32,588 nucleotides of DNA from a virus. A model generated the notes under the pieces. That model searched no databases, had not been told where the DNA came from, and saw only the letters and a program-made list of their open reading frames with translations. Below, in pieces: positions 1-8,047 of the stretch. The translations under genes were made by a program, and so were the position numbers. Numbering within the stretch: the stretch's first letter is position 1; the number at the start of each line of letters is the position of its first letter. The stretch lies in the IMG/VR virus record IMGVR_UViG_3300028364_000095, positions 1 through 32,588 of that record; one strand, given 5' to 3'.

Positions 1-1
1 T

Positions 2-853
2 GGTCGTAATATGGCAATCTATAAAGTTTTTGGTGGTAATAATGATTATTATCTAGGAAATTCAGAATCTGGGGCTTGGAATTGGAGAAAAATATGGACA
101 GACGGTAACGACGGAGCAGGTAGTGGGTTAAATGCAGGTTTATATCACGGTTTTGATATAACAGTTTCTGGTAATAGATGGGGTGTAATAAGCCCTGTTG
201 AAACAAGTGGTGTTATTGAAATAGGTAGATACATTGATTTTCATAATACAGATGGAAGTACTGCCGATAGGACTTTCAGAATAGATAATAGTTCTACTGG
301 ATTCTTAAACCTTCAAGGAAATATTAACGTAGAGGATGATTTAACGGTAGGTGGTACTATAACGGCTTCACAAACCATAAGTACATCTGGTAATTTTGAA
401 ACTGACTCTTCTTTTCGATTAATGACATCTAACTCATTTATATATAACGATGGTCAGGGAGGTAATAATGTGGAGGCAGGAATCAGGTTAAACGGTGCTT
501 CCGAAAGAGTAGGTATTTGGACTGGCAGTCAAGAAAGATTCTGGGTGCAGGGTAATCAAGCCAAGATGAATGGAGATATAACGGCAACATCTTTTCCAAC
601 TTCATCTGATAAAAGATTAAAGGCTAAAATAAAAGATTTAGAAATTAAAACTATTCCAGTTAAATGGAAATCTTTTGAGTTTAAAACTGAAAAAGGCCAA
701 TATAGAACTGGTGTAATAGCGCAAGAGCTAGAAAAAACTAATCCAGAATTTGTAAGAACTGATAATGAAGGAATGAAATCTGTCAGTTATACGGATTTAT
801 TAATTGCAAAAATCGCAGAGTTGGAAGAAAGATTAAATAAAGTGGGAATATAA
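2..853 (+). CDS. Tail fibre/spike C-terminal part with S74 autoproteolytic chaperone (partial at left edge)
   Basis: The reading frame is open to the left edge (first Met at 11), so this is probably the end of a longer fibre. The body is beta-rich and Gly/Asn/Thr-rich, with a 'NLTVGGTITA'-like module (DDLTVGGTITAS). The last ~85 residues match the intramolecular chaperone of endosialidase type (peptidase S74): SSDKRLKAKI, then GVIAQELE, then VSYTDLLIAKIAELEERL as a C-terminal coiled coil. In this family the chaperone trimerises the fibre and cleaves itself just before the conserved Ser of the SD(K/R)RLK motif. A TAATG overlap joins it to the next reading frame. The frame is offset by one base from the fibre leaving the right edge, so direct joining of the window ends is not in frame; a missing base or short gap would explain this. 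The S74 call is firm; the link to the right-edge gene is inference. Confidence 0.85.
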   Translation, partial: GRNMAIYKVFGGNNDYYLGNSESGAWNWRKIWTDGNDGAGSGLNAGLYHGFDITVSGNRWGVISPVETSGVIEIGRYIDFHNTDGSTADRTFRIDNSSTGFLNLQGNINVEDDLTVGGTITASQTISTSGNFETDSSFRLMTSNSFIYNDGQGGNNVEAGIRLNGASERVGIWTGSQERFWVQGNQAKMNGDITATSFPTSSDKRLKAKIKDLEIKTIPVKWKSFEFKTEKGQYRTGVIAQELEKTNPEFVRTDNEGMKSVSYTDLLIAKIAELEERLNKVGI

Positions 854-1132
854 TGATAAAACTTGGGAATGATAATATAGTAAATATACATGGGGTTGGT
901 AAAGTTATGTTGGGTAATACTGTTATTTGGCAACGAACCCCATCTACGGTGTCCCCGCCCATTACGGTAACTTCAAGAAATAGTTAATAGAGCTGGTTTC
1001 ACCTCTAGTAGTTCAATAGGGGTAATAATCGAAGCGGTAACAGGCACAGGTACAAATGTAAGAAGGGGAAAAAGTTGGGACAATTCAACAACGGATGCAC
1101 CTCAAATTTCTATAACTTATACTACTACATAA
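853..1132 (+). pseudogene. Small tail-associated protein gene, apparently split by a frameshift
   Basis: The first frame starts at the TAATG at 853, encodes 44 aa (MIKLGNDNIVNIHGVGKVML...) and stops at 987. A second frame, open from 971 to 1132, continues with a protein-like end: RAGFTSSSSIGVIIEAV, then RRGKSWDNSTTDAPQISITY. The 'RGKSWDxSxxDAPQxxITY' end resembles the last strand of beta-sandwich carbohydrate-binding modules at the ends of phage and bacterial surface proteins. The second frame has no start codon. A single +1 (or -2) shift within 971-987 would restore one ~90-aa protein. This could be a real broken gene, a sequencing indel or a programmed shift; no obvious slippery heptamer is visible. 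It sits between the fibre and the lysis region. Confidence 0.5.
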
Positions 1133-1181
1133 AAATAGATATACAGAATAATGACAACAAATCCACTAAAACCCCAGTTAA

Positions 1182-1559
1182 ATGGAACAATATAAAGAAA
1201 TAATACCTTGGGCACTAGGAATAATAACAACTATCCTAGCACTTAAAAAAGATTATATACAATCAAAGTTTACCAATAAAAAGTCAAAACTAGAAGTACT
1301 AGTGGAACAGGAAAACCTTGAAAATACTGGATTGGTAAATGTAGAAAAATCACTGCAGATATTCAAGGATATGCTGGACACTAATTCTTTACACTATAAA
1401 AATAGGATAACTGAACTAGAGCAGGATTTTGAGAACACATTAAAAAAGATGAGTTCACAGGTAGAGGAACTACACTTGTTAGTAAGTGAGCAAAAACAAT
1501 TTATTATAAAACAATCAAAATCATTGGATTATTACGAATCCAAGTATGGTAAACGATAA
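1182..1559 (+). CDS. Small membrane-anchored coiled-coil protein, holin-like or spanin-like candidate
   Basis: A 125-aa protein with one N-terminal hydrophobic segment (about residues 8-21, IIPWALGIITTILAL) followed by a basic stretch and a long charged helix with heptad-like Leu/Ile spacing (about 35-120). This build is common among small phage membrane proteins next to lysis genes. The endolysin lies two genes downstream. There is no lipobox and no second transmembrane helix, so a classical holin cannot be proved. The start ATG overlaps the stop of a 14-codon reading frame that begins at 1151 and is probably not a gene. Function is inferred from topology and context only. Confidence 0.55.
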   Translation: MEQYKEIIPWALGIITTILALKKDYIQSKFTNKKSKLEVLVEQENLENTGLVNVEKSLQIFKDMLDTNSLHYKNRITELEQDFENTLKKMSSQVEELHLLVSEQKQFIIKQSKSLDYYESKYGKR

Positions 1560-1586
1560 TGAACAACGAAAAAATAAAATAAGGAT

Positions 1587-2414
1587 ATGGCTATCATAAT
1601 CAATTCAGTGGATTCCGAAAGGTTCTCACTTAACGGAACTACATATAACAAGATATACCAACCCATGAAATCGGGTACTACCAATGTGTCCATATACAAC
1701 ACGTATGATACTAGGTTTAAACTATTATCATCTACACATTTTGGGGAATTTACGATCAATGGGAGTACATATGGAAACCAAGCGGATGTTATTGAATCGT
1801 TGCTGGAAGTAGTCTATAAATCAATTGTAAACATTAATACCGATTCTACCGGTAGTGGAGGAGGCACTTGGGGAACAATTGCAGGTACTTTATCATCCCA
1901 AACAGATTTACAAGGTGCATTGGATGGTAAATCGAATACATCACACACACATACATTTGTATCCATAACAAACAAACCGACTACATTATCAGGATATGGT
2001 ATCACTGATTCGTTTAATGGTACGTGGGCATCATTAAGTGGCAAGCCATCAACATTTGCTCCATCAGCTCATACCCATACTACCAGTCAAATAACTAATT
2101 TAAGTAGTTATACGGGATTCGATTCAAGATATTTTACCGAAACCCAAAGTGATGCAAGATTTTTAGCCATTGGTGGTACTGCGGTTAACTCACAGTTATT
2201 GGATAATGTTAATTCAACACAGTTCCTTAGAAGTGACCAGAACGACTCAACGACCGGGAATCTAACCGCTGCATCATTTATTACAGGGAACTGGACTATT
2301 GACCAGAGCGGTAGCTCATTGGTGTTTAAGTACAACGGAGCAACTAGGTTCTCATTGAGTTTAACAGGCGCATTATCAACAGAAGGAAACATAACAGCAA
2401 ACGCATCATTATAA
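1587..2414 (+). CDS. Tail fibre/appendage protein with His-Thr-His metal-binding-type motifs
   Basis: A 275-aa protein. Residues 93-165 have the GTWGTIAGTLSSQTDLQGAL and 'SxTHTHxxxxITNKPTTLSGYGITD' style found in receptor-binding fibres. HTH triplets at about 120-122 and 162-164 resemble the HxH iron-binding motifs of T4 gp37-like fibres. Near the C-terminus, LLDNVNSTQFLRSDQND is nearly repeated in the large fibre at the right edge (about 32100-32160), so the two share a module. No S74 chaperone is present. It lies between the membrane protein and the BACON protein, with 1-base spacing to the next gene. It is probably part of the host-recognition apparatus; which particle structure it belongs to cannot be told. 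Confidence 0.7.
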   Translation: MAIIINSVDSERFSLNGTTYNKIYQPMKSGTTNVSIYNTYDTRFKLLSSTHFGEFTINGSTYGNQADVIESLLEVVYKSIVNINTDSTGSGGGTWGTIAGTLSSQTDLQGALDGKSNTSHTHTFVSITNKPTTLSGYGITDSFNGTWASLSGKPSTFAPSAHTHTTSQITNLSSYTGFDSRYFTETQSDARFLAIGGTAVNSQLLDNVNSTQFLRSDQNDSTTGNLTAASFITGNWTIDQSGSSLVFKYNGATRFSLSLTGALSTEGNITANASL

Positions 2415-2415
2415 T

Positions 2416-3315
2416 ATGGCAAATTTAATTATACCTACATCAGGGATATTGACATTTAGTTTTGTAGCTGATAAATTTAATTCTGCACAAGATCTTGATG
2501 CAATGTTCAATGCAAGTAGACCTGCAAGTATTCCTGCTGGTACTAAAGCAGTATTTCCTGATGATTTTTATGGGGTTGCATACCTTGGATTCTCTTCTTT
2601 AAGCGAATCAGTTGGTAATGGATCAGGATTCATAGACTATATCATGGTGGTTAATAGGGCATGGACTGTGACAAGTAATGCAGCTTGGTTGACCTTGAAC
2701 AAAGCATCAGGAGCAGGTGGTAATACAACTCTTAGGGCAACTTATACAGGCAATATAGGAGCAGTCAGAACAGCTACAATAACATTAACAGCAGGTGGTG
2801 AATCTGTCACAACCACAGTATCACAAGCAGCAGTTACTGCTGCACCATTTATCATACTTAGTGAGAACGGAGTTGGTTTTAATGATGCTGCAAGAAGTTT
2901 CAATGTGGGAGTAGATTCCAATACAAGCTGGACTGTATCAGATAATGCCAGTTGGATAAGTGTTAGTCCTACCAGTGGTACTAATGATGGCACTATTACA
3001 GTGACATTACAGGCCAATACAACTACTTCTGAAAGAGGTGGTACGGTAACTGTTAGTGGTGCAGGACAAAGTGATTCGTTCAGTGTAGCTCAATCAGGTG
3101 GAACTGCGCCTATGGTCACTTATTACAGATTAAACCAATGTGGTAGCGGTGGAACATTCTACACAACGGTTACGGGTACTGCCAGTGGAAGAGCAATCAG
3201 TCCAGATACTGGAACTTATTATACATACACAGGTACTAGTATAACACAGAGTACGCCACCAACTGGTAATCTTAATAACATACAGGTAATATTCGGACAA
3301 TTCGGATGTCCTTAA
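2416..3315 (+). CDS. Virion-associated adhesin with two BACON-type Ig-like domains
   Basis: A 299-aa protein. The N-terminal ~55 residues (LIIPTSGILTFSFVADKF...) form a short attachment-like region. Residues ~56-137 and ~146-227 are two similar beta-sandwich repeats. Each carries the BACON signature of a 'W(T/L)VxSxxxW(I/L)' core (W83/W91 and W162/W170), a 'SGxGxxTxxxT' stretch, and a terminal strand ending VTTTVSQAA or SFSVAQSGG. BACON domains are characteristic of Bacteroidota proteins and their phages (for example crAss-like phages), where mucin or glycan binding has been proposed. The Cys-containing C-terminus (QCGSGGTFYTTV...) is a third small unit. The stop overlaps the region upstream of the endolysin start. 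Likely role: attachment to surface glycans. Confidence 0.75.
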   Translation: MANLIIPTSGILTFSFVADKFNSAQDLDAMFNASRPASIPAGTKAVFPDDFYGVAYLGFSSLSESVGNGSGFIDYIMVVNRAWTVTSNAAWLTLNKASGAGGNTTLRATYTGNIGAVRTATITLTAGGESVTTTVSQAAVTAAPFIILSENGVGFNDAARSFNVGVDSNTSWTVSDNASWISVSPTSGTNDGTITVTLQANTTTSERGGTVTVSGAGQSDSFSVAQSGGTAPMVTYYRLNQCGSGGTFYTTVTGTASGRAISPDTGTYYTYTGTSITQSTPPTGNLNNIQVIFGQFGCP

Positions 3316-3326
3316 CTAGAATAAAT

Positions 3327-3776
3327 ATGAAAGTAAGTAAAAAAGGACTTGACCTAATCAAGAAACACGAAGGATTTAGAAACCATCCTTATTTATGTCC
3401 TGCCGGTGTACCTACAATAGGATACGGTAACACATACTATGCAGATGGTAGAAAGGTCAGGATGACTGATAGACCCATAACTTCATCGGAAGCAACAGAG
3501 TTGTTATGTGATATACTTGATATATTCGAGAAAGGTGTTACAAGAGTGGTCACAAAACCGATTACACAGAACCAGTTCGATGCTCTCATATCCTTCACTT
3601 ATAATTTAGGATTAGGAGCATTGAAAAGTTCGACACTATTAAAAAAGGTAAACAAAGACCCAAATGATCCATATATAGATTTCGAGTTCCAGAAATGGGT
3701 ACTTGTCAACGGAATGGAATCAAAGGGATTACGTAAACGAAGAAACCAAGAATCATGGTTATACTTCACTAAATAA
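3327..3776 (+). CDS. Endolysin, GH24 (T4-type) lysozyme/muramidase
   Basis: The gene cleaves the glycan strands of peptidoglycan at lysis. The protein (149 aa from Met at 3327) has the GH24 signature KKHEGF, then PAGVPTIGYGNT, and later FDALISFTYNLG. Counting from 3327, the catalytic triad follows the E-8aa-D/C-5aa-T pattern with E15, C24 and T30, so the middle residue is Cys rather than the Asp of T4 lysozyme. An upstream ATG at 3306 is in frame but lies inside the preceding gene; the Met at 3327 follows an AT-rich spacer and places E15 where T4-type enzymes have it. There is no signal peptide or SAR helix, so export would need a holin. Confidence 0.9.
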   Translation: MKVSKKGLDLIKKHEGFRNHPYLCPAGVPTIGYGNTYYADGRKVRMTDRPITSSEATELLCDILDIFEKGVTRVVTKPITQNQFDALISFTYNLGLGALKSSTLLKKVNKDPNDPYIDFEFQKWVLVNGMESKGLRKRRNQESWLYFTK

Positions 3777-3784
3777 TAATTGAT

Positions 3785-4285
3785 ATGAGTAAATTTCCTA
3801 AATTCTTTAAAGCATTGAAGCAGGTAGCGGAAGGTGAGGCAAGTATATTGTACACCGATGAAGATCTACGTGTGCTGACGAACCATGCACTTCCCAAAAA
3901 GGATAGGGTAGCATTATCGACATGGGAGTTTTGGAAATCACCTACCATCAGTGCTCAATCATTGGAATCACAAAAAAATATAGATCAAGAGGAAGTTGAG
4001 GAATTCCGTGAGTTCATGGACTCATTGAGGTCTGTACAAAAAAGGAATATAGGTGAAAAACTTCTATCAGCTGATGCTGAGAAATCAAGTAAGTACTATA
4101 TGTGGCAGATAATGCAGTTGAAGTTCAAGGATCTTACGCCAACACCACAAGTACAACTTAACCATAGCCCGACTATTATGATACAGGCGGGGGATAAGGA
4201 ATCACAATCATTAATAGATAAAATAGTAAACAGTACTATCGATATAGATCACGAGGAAGTAGTAGATACCAAGAAATTAAAGTAA
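3785..4285 (+). CDS. Putative terminase small subunit
   Basis: A 166-aa, charged, mainly helical protein ending in an acidic/basic tail (DIDHEEVVDTKKLK). It lies directly upstream of the large terminase, overlapping it by one base (TAATG). Its middle part (WEFWKSPTISAQSL...EEFREFMDSLRSVQKRNIGEKL...KYYMWQIMQLKF) fits a DNA-binding/oligomerising small subunit, and position is the main evidence. By family knowledge it would recognise the packaging site and load the motor. No clear helix-turn-helix signature can be pointed to with certainty, so the sequence support alone is moderate. Confidence 0.65.
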   Translation: MSKFPKFFKALKQVAEGEASILYTDEDLRVLTNHALPKKDRVALSTWEFWKSPTISAQSLESQKNIDQEEVEEFREFMDSLRSVQKRNIGEKLLSADAEKSSKYYMWQIMQLKFKDLTPTPQVQLNHSPTIMIQAGDKESQSLIDKIVNSTIDIDHEEVVDTKKLK

Positions 4286-5499
4286 TGGGAAAGTATAAAT
4301 CAGCTAGAGCGTTTAAGAAGATTGCCAAATTGGACAAGCCCATACGGGTAGTCCAAGGAGGCAAAGGGAGTTCCAAGACAATTTCCATCCTACAGCTGTT
4401 TATATACTATATGATAAGTAACCGTACTAATTTAGTAATGTCCGTAGTGGCTGAATCATTACCCAATCTAAAATCAGGTGTAATACGGGATGTGGAGTCA
4501 ATTTTAAAGGATATGGATCTGTACGATAAGTTCGATATAAACAAGACGGACAAGACGTACGCGTACGGTAGCAATGTATTGGAGTTCTTTTCGGTAGATG
4601 GGGAGAGTTCAAGACTTGGTTCAAGACGTACACACCTATACATAAACGAAGCAGATAATATAAAGTTCGATACGTTCATTGAATTACAGGGTAGGACTTC
4701 TGGTTTTACCATTTTGGATTTTAACCCACGTAGACCATTTTGGGCACACGAGGAACTAAAGGGTCAACCTAACGTTGATTTTATAATCGTGAATTATAAG
4801 GATAACCAATATATACCTAAACAGGAACTTGAATCCATCATGTTCTACAAACGTAAGTGGCAAGAAACTGGTTCACCGTTCTGGCAGAACAAGTGGAGGG
4901 TACTCGGATTAGGGGAACTTGGTGTAGTGGAAGGTGTAATATTCGAGGAATCTACAGATTGGAATATCATAGATACAGTACCATTACATGCTAGATACCT
5001 TGGAGCTGGACTGGATTTTGGTTTTACCCACGTTACCGCGATAGTTAAACTATATGAGTACATGGACAAGTTCGGTGACAAGGAGATAGTATTACATCAG
5101 AGTTTGTTCAAGAGTGGAATGACGACACCAAGAATAGTACAACATATAAAAAGTGACGTGGAACTAATGGGTTCTGTAATAACGTGTGATAGTGCAAGAC
5201 CTGAAATGATATCGGAAGCGAGAGCATATGGTTGTCCAGTCACATCACACAAAAAACGGGATGTAATGAGTGGAATCGACCTGATGCACACGTATAAGAA
5301 ATCGATAACACGTAGCTCGAAAGAAATGATAGATGAGTTCAGAAGTTATTCGTACGCTAAGGATAGGACAGGTAAGAGTCTCGGTGTACCCAATAAATCA
5401 GCGGATGTTGATAATAGTATAGATGCTACAAGGTATGCGTTCGAGTACTTCCTGTCACAGACAATGAACCGTACCAATAGTTTAAAATTCGTAAGTTAA
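4285..5499 (+). CDS. terL: Terminase large subunit (packaging ATPase and nuclease)
   Basis: A 404-aa protein of PBSX/SPP1-like size. Walker A is QGGKGSSKT (residues 24-32). Walker B is HLYINEAD with catalytic Glu at 122. The coupling region is LDFNPRRPFW. The C-terminal RNase H-like nuclease has LGAGLDFGFTH (Asp 244), VITCDSARPE (Asp 302) and DNSIDATRYA (Asp 380), the usual three metal-binding acidic residues. It drives ATP-dependent DNA packaging into the prohead through the portal, and cuts the concatemer. Its neighbour upstream is the presumed small subunit; the portal and capsid genes lie far to the right (25618-28730), which fits a circularly permuted map with one late operon crossing the window ends. 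Confidence 0.93.
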   Translation: MGKYKSARAFKKIAKLDKPIRVVQGGKGSSKTISILQLFIYYMISNRTNLVMSVVAESLPNLKSGVIRDVESILKDMDLYDKFDINKTDKTYAYGSNVLEFFSVDGESSRLGSRRTHLYINEADNIKFDTFIELQGRTSGFTILDFNPRRPFWAHEELKGQPNVDFIIVNYKDNQYIPKQELESIMFYKRKWQETGSPFWQNKWRVLGLGELGVVEGVIFEESTDWNIIDTVPLHARYLGAGLDFGFTHVTAIVKLYEYMDKFGDKEIVLHQSLFKSGMTTPRIVQHIKSDVELMGSVITCDSARPEMISEARAYGCPVTSHKKRDVMSGIDLMHTYKKSITRSSKEMIDEFRSYSYAKDRTGKSLGVPNKSADVDNSIDATRYAFEYFLSQTMNRTNSLKFVS

Positions 5500-5500
5500 G

Positions 5501-6034
5501 ATGGAAGTACTGATTAATTATAAATTTAGGGATTTTCTAAAACAGGATCCGGAACTTATACATGAATACATAACGTACCTAGAGTTCATTAAACCGATTG
5601 ACACGTTCCAAGATGTATTCTATATGAAACTTAAACACGTGGATTTTATAAAGGATAACCTAATGGAATCCGACGTTGGGATAATAGTTAAAATAATATC
5701 CATGGTACAGAAAATATCCACCAAGGAAGTATATAATATGGAGATAATAACATTGTACGGATTACTGAACTCGATACGTAATCAAATCGATACGATCGTA
5801 CAAGCGGAGCTAAACTCATTGTGTTCCAATCATGCTAATTTTAAATGGGAATCTGTAAACGGTAGTGAAAAATTACATAAGTTCGGTATATATAATACAT
5901 TGGAATCGGTATCCAACGGGGATATCACAAAGTGGAAATCCATAATGAACATACCGTATTCGGATATATTTACCAAGATGTACATGGATAGGGTCAAAGC
6001 AGATCTACAAATGGAAATGGAACAAATTAAATAA
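5501..6034 (+). CDS. Unknown late protein, possible neck protein
   Basis: A 177-aa protein rich in Ile, Lys and Asp, without transmembrane segments or recognisable motifs. The N-terminal half (NYKFRDFLKQDPELIHEYITYLEF) is predicted helical; the middle contains KIISMVQKISTKEVYNMEII, also helical. It starts one base after the terL stop and ends 7 bases before the next gene, so it is co-transcribed with packaging and tail genes. In this position phages often encode a head-completion or chaperone-type protein, but I do not recognise the family and assign no function. Confidence 0.6.
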   Translation: MEVLINYKFRDFLKQDPELIHEYITYLEFIKPIDTFQDVFYMKLKHVDFIKDNLMESDVGIIVKIISMVQKISTKEVYNMEIITLYGLLNSIRNQIDTIVQAELNSLCSNHANFKWESVNGSEKLHKFGIYNTLESVSNGDITKWKSIMNIPYSDIFTKMYMDRVKADLQMEMEQIK

Positions 6035-6041
6035 AAAGAAA

Positions 6042-6458
6042 ATGTACACAATACTAAAATCGATTTCAGAAACTAATAACTTTGAGTTTTTATACGCAAG
6101 GAGTGATTACCAAAATTTATATAATGAGGTAGAAAAAAAGGACAGGATACACTTGTTCCTCGACCCCGTTGTCACAGAACATACGTTCAATGATTATGGT
6201 TCGGTCATAGAACAGACATATAGTGGTGCGTTCATGATGTTAATGAGTTCTGATATTACCAAGGATGCTACGTATGATTATAAGTACGAAACTTATATAC
6301 GACCATTGATGTTAGGTGCACTCTCAACATTACAGTCCACAATAAAGTGTACAGGTAATTACACGTTCAACTCATGGAGGGTAGTAGAGGTAATCAACCT
6401 GAACGATTACGGACTGGACGGGATAATAGTAACCTATAATATATCAGAGGATGTATAA
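6042..6458 (+). CDS. Unknown late protein, possible tail-terminator/neck protein
   Basis: A 138-aa soluble protein with a mixed alpha/beta pattern. It contains FLDPVVTEHTFNDYG, FMMLMSSDI and a C-terminal strand set SWRVVEVINLNDYGLDGIIVTYNI. A small protein ending in 'V.D..LdGi.v.y.i' just before a tail-completion-like gene resembles tail terminator/neck proteins of siphoviruses in size and order. The overlap with the next gene is 8 bases, suggesting translational coupling. Assignment rests mostly on size and gene order. Confidence 0.5.
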   Translation: MYTILKSISETNNFEFLYARSDYQNLYNEVEKKDRIHLFLDPVVTEHTFNDYGSVIEQTYSGAFMMLMSSDITKDATYDYKYETYIRPLMLGALSTLQSTIKCTGNYTFNSWRVVEVINLNDYGLDGIIVTYNISEDV

Positions 6459-6903
6459 AAGCAACGAAGAGTTATTGCAGTTCGAGATGCAATCGATAGT
6501 AGATGATTTAAGGGTTGCTTACCAACAAAGTGGTAAAATGGTATCCGGCGAATGGGAACGTGGATTAACGATAACCTCACAACCCAACAAAGTATCGTTG
6601 GAGGGATATACGTATCTTGCTGGAAGATCAGCCGGTAAACAACCACCGGTACAGAACATATTGGATTGGGTCAAACAAAAAGGTATCCAGCCGAACGAAG
6701 GAACACAGACAGGGTTAGCATGGGCGATAGCTAAAAAGATAGCAAAAGAAGGTACTGACAGACAAAGTTCATTGAAGATATACGAGGAAGTTATCACACC
6801 TCAAAGAATAGATGATATAATAAAAAAAGTAACACAGTTCAACATAGGTCTTTTCGTGGATACGATTACCGCGGAACTAACAATCCTAGAAAACAACATA
6901 TAA
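6451..6903 (+). CDS. Putative head-tail/tail completion protein
   Basis: A 150-aa protein. Residues ~50-95 read YTYLAGRSAGKQPPVQNILD then WVKQKGIQ and later GLAWAIAKKIAKEGT. This is the kind of 'LxxGRxPG..PP...I..W...KG' motif with a following 'AWAIARKI...GT' helix seen in HK97-gp10-like and related tail-completion proteins of Bacteroidota phages. The N-terminus overlaps the preceding stop by 8 bases. Expected role: joining tail to head or finishing the tail tube. The family resemblance is by eye, so moderately confident. Confidence 0.55.
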   Translation: MYKSNEELLQFEMQSIVDDLRVAYQQSGKMVSGEWERGLTITSQPNKVSLEGYTYLAGRSAGKQPPVQNILDWVKQKGIQPNEGTQTGLAWAIAKKIAKEGTDRQSSLKIYEEVITPQRIDDIIKKVTQFNIGLFVDTITAELTILENNI

Positions 6904-6904
6904 C

Positions 6905-8047
6905 ATGGCAAATACATTTTCAAAAACAGTATCGGGTAGTATATATCCAGCGTATAATGATAGTTACGTAGAGTTTTCCGTATCATCGAGTACCGCACCT
7001 GTAAGTGCGGAGATAATAATATTACCTGAAAGTATATTTCCTAATAGTTTTTTCATATTCCCTGATAAGGACGGTAAATATCTATTCAACTACAAGGATG
7101 CTGCAAAAGCAATATTCGAGCAGTTCCCGTTCAAGGACGAGAACGGTGCAGTGATCACTACGGAGTGGGGTCAAAGTATAACCGGTTCGTTCACGACATT
7201 ATCGACCACCATACTTACGACGAACGCACCACCTACCGGTTCTACTATACCACAAGCTTTTAGTACGGCGTACGAATTCGAGTTTTACCGAAGTGTCAAA
7301 CAAGTAGGGGAACAGATATATACCAACAATGCACAGATAAACAACTATTCCACCAATGGGACGGATTACAACCTAACATACTTCGAGGGATATCCATTCT
7401 CGTTCGAGTTACATAAACTGACACATTCGACATCCAAGAATATAAAGGTAAAGAATCTAAATAGTGGTGGAACATCCGCGGCCATATCTACACAGTTCAC
7501 GGGAGCTTTCAGGATAATAGTGGACAAGGTGGGAACAAATTGGACTACATCTACCTTCCTTCCGTTATCCGATACTATAAATAGATTGGAAATATTGGAG
7601 GATGATGTTTTCAAGACTAACCTAAGATTAAAGAAAGTACCATCTACATCAGGGGTATACCTAAAGTGGTTCAATAATGATGGTGGATACTCGTTCCACT
7701 TGTTCGACAAGTTCTATCGTTATAATCTAACCGCAAGATCGATCGGTAATGTAAGTAGTAATACCTATCCGAACGTGGGTTCATATGGTGTAGGTGAAAA
7801 ATCCATCGGAAAATCAGGTGGAGTAAGTTATAGATTAAACGCTACGATAGATGATAATGAATCGGAAGTACTTAAATCACTTTTCACATCACCAATGGTA
7901 CAGATGTATTCATCACATAGACCATTCGTATCCGGTGAGTGGTTGGATGTGACACTCAACTCGAATTATTCACTTAATACCAAGAACGAAAAAAACGAAA
8001 TAAGTGTAACCATAGATCTTCCAGATCTTATAACACCGACTCTATAA
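6905..8047 (+). CDS. Tail structural protein (unknown family)
   Basis: A 380-aa beta-rich protein starting one base after the previous stop and overlapping the next start by one base (TAATG). It begins ANTFSKTVSGSIYPAYNDSY and contains many Ser/Thr/Tyr/Asn strands, with TITGSFTTLST-like stretches, no membrane segment and no catalytic motif. The pair formed with the 637-aa protein that follows, directly upstream of the tape measure gene, suggests a baseplate hub, distal tail or tube component. I do not recognise a specific family. Confidence 0.55.
   Translation: MANTFSKTVSGSIYPAYNDSYVEFSVSSSTAPVSAEIIILPESIFPNSFFIFPDKDGKYLFNYKDAAKAIFEQFPFKDENGAVITTEWGQSITGSFTTLSTTILTTNAPPTGSTIPQAFSTAYEFEFYRSVKQVGEQIYTNNAQINNYSTNGTDYNLTYFEGYPFSFELHKLTHSTSKNIKVKNLNSGGTSAAISTQFTGAFRIIVDKVGTNWTTSTFLPLSDTINRLEILEDDVFKTNLRLKKVPSTSGVYLKWFNNDGGYSFHLFDKFYRYNLTARSIGNVSSNTYPNVGSYGVGEKSIGKSGGVSYRLNATIDDNESEVLKSLFTSPMVQMYSSHRPFVSGEWLDVTLNSNYSLNTKNEKNEISVTIDLPDLITPTL

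Noticed and set aside
1151-1195. 14-codon frame MTTNPLKPQLNGTI before the membrane protein
   Set aside because: Too short and only preceded by a weak leader; its overlap with the next start may be chance.
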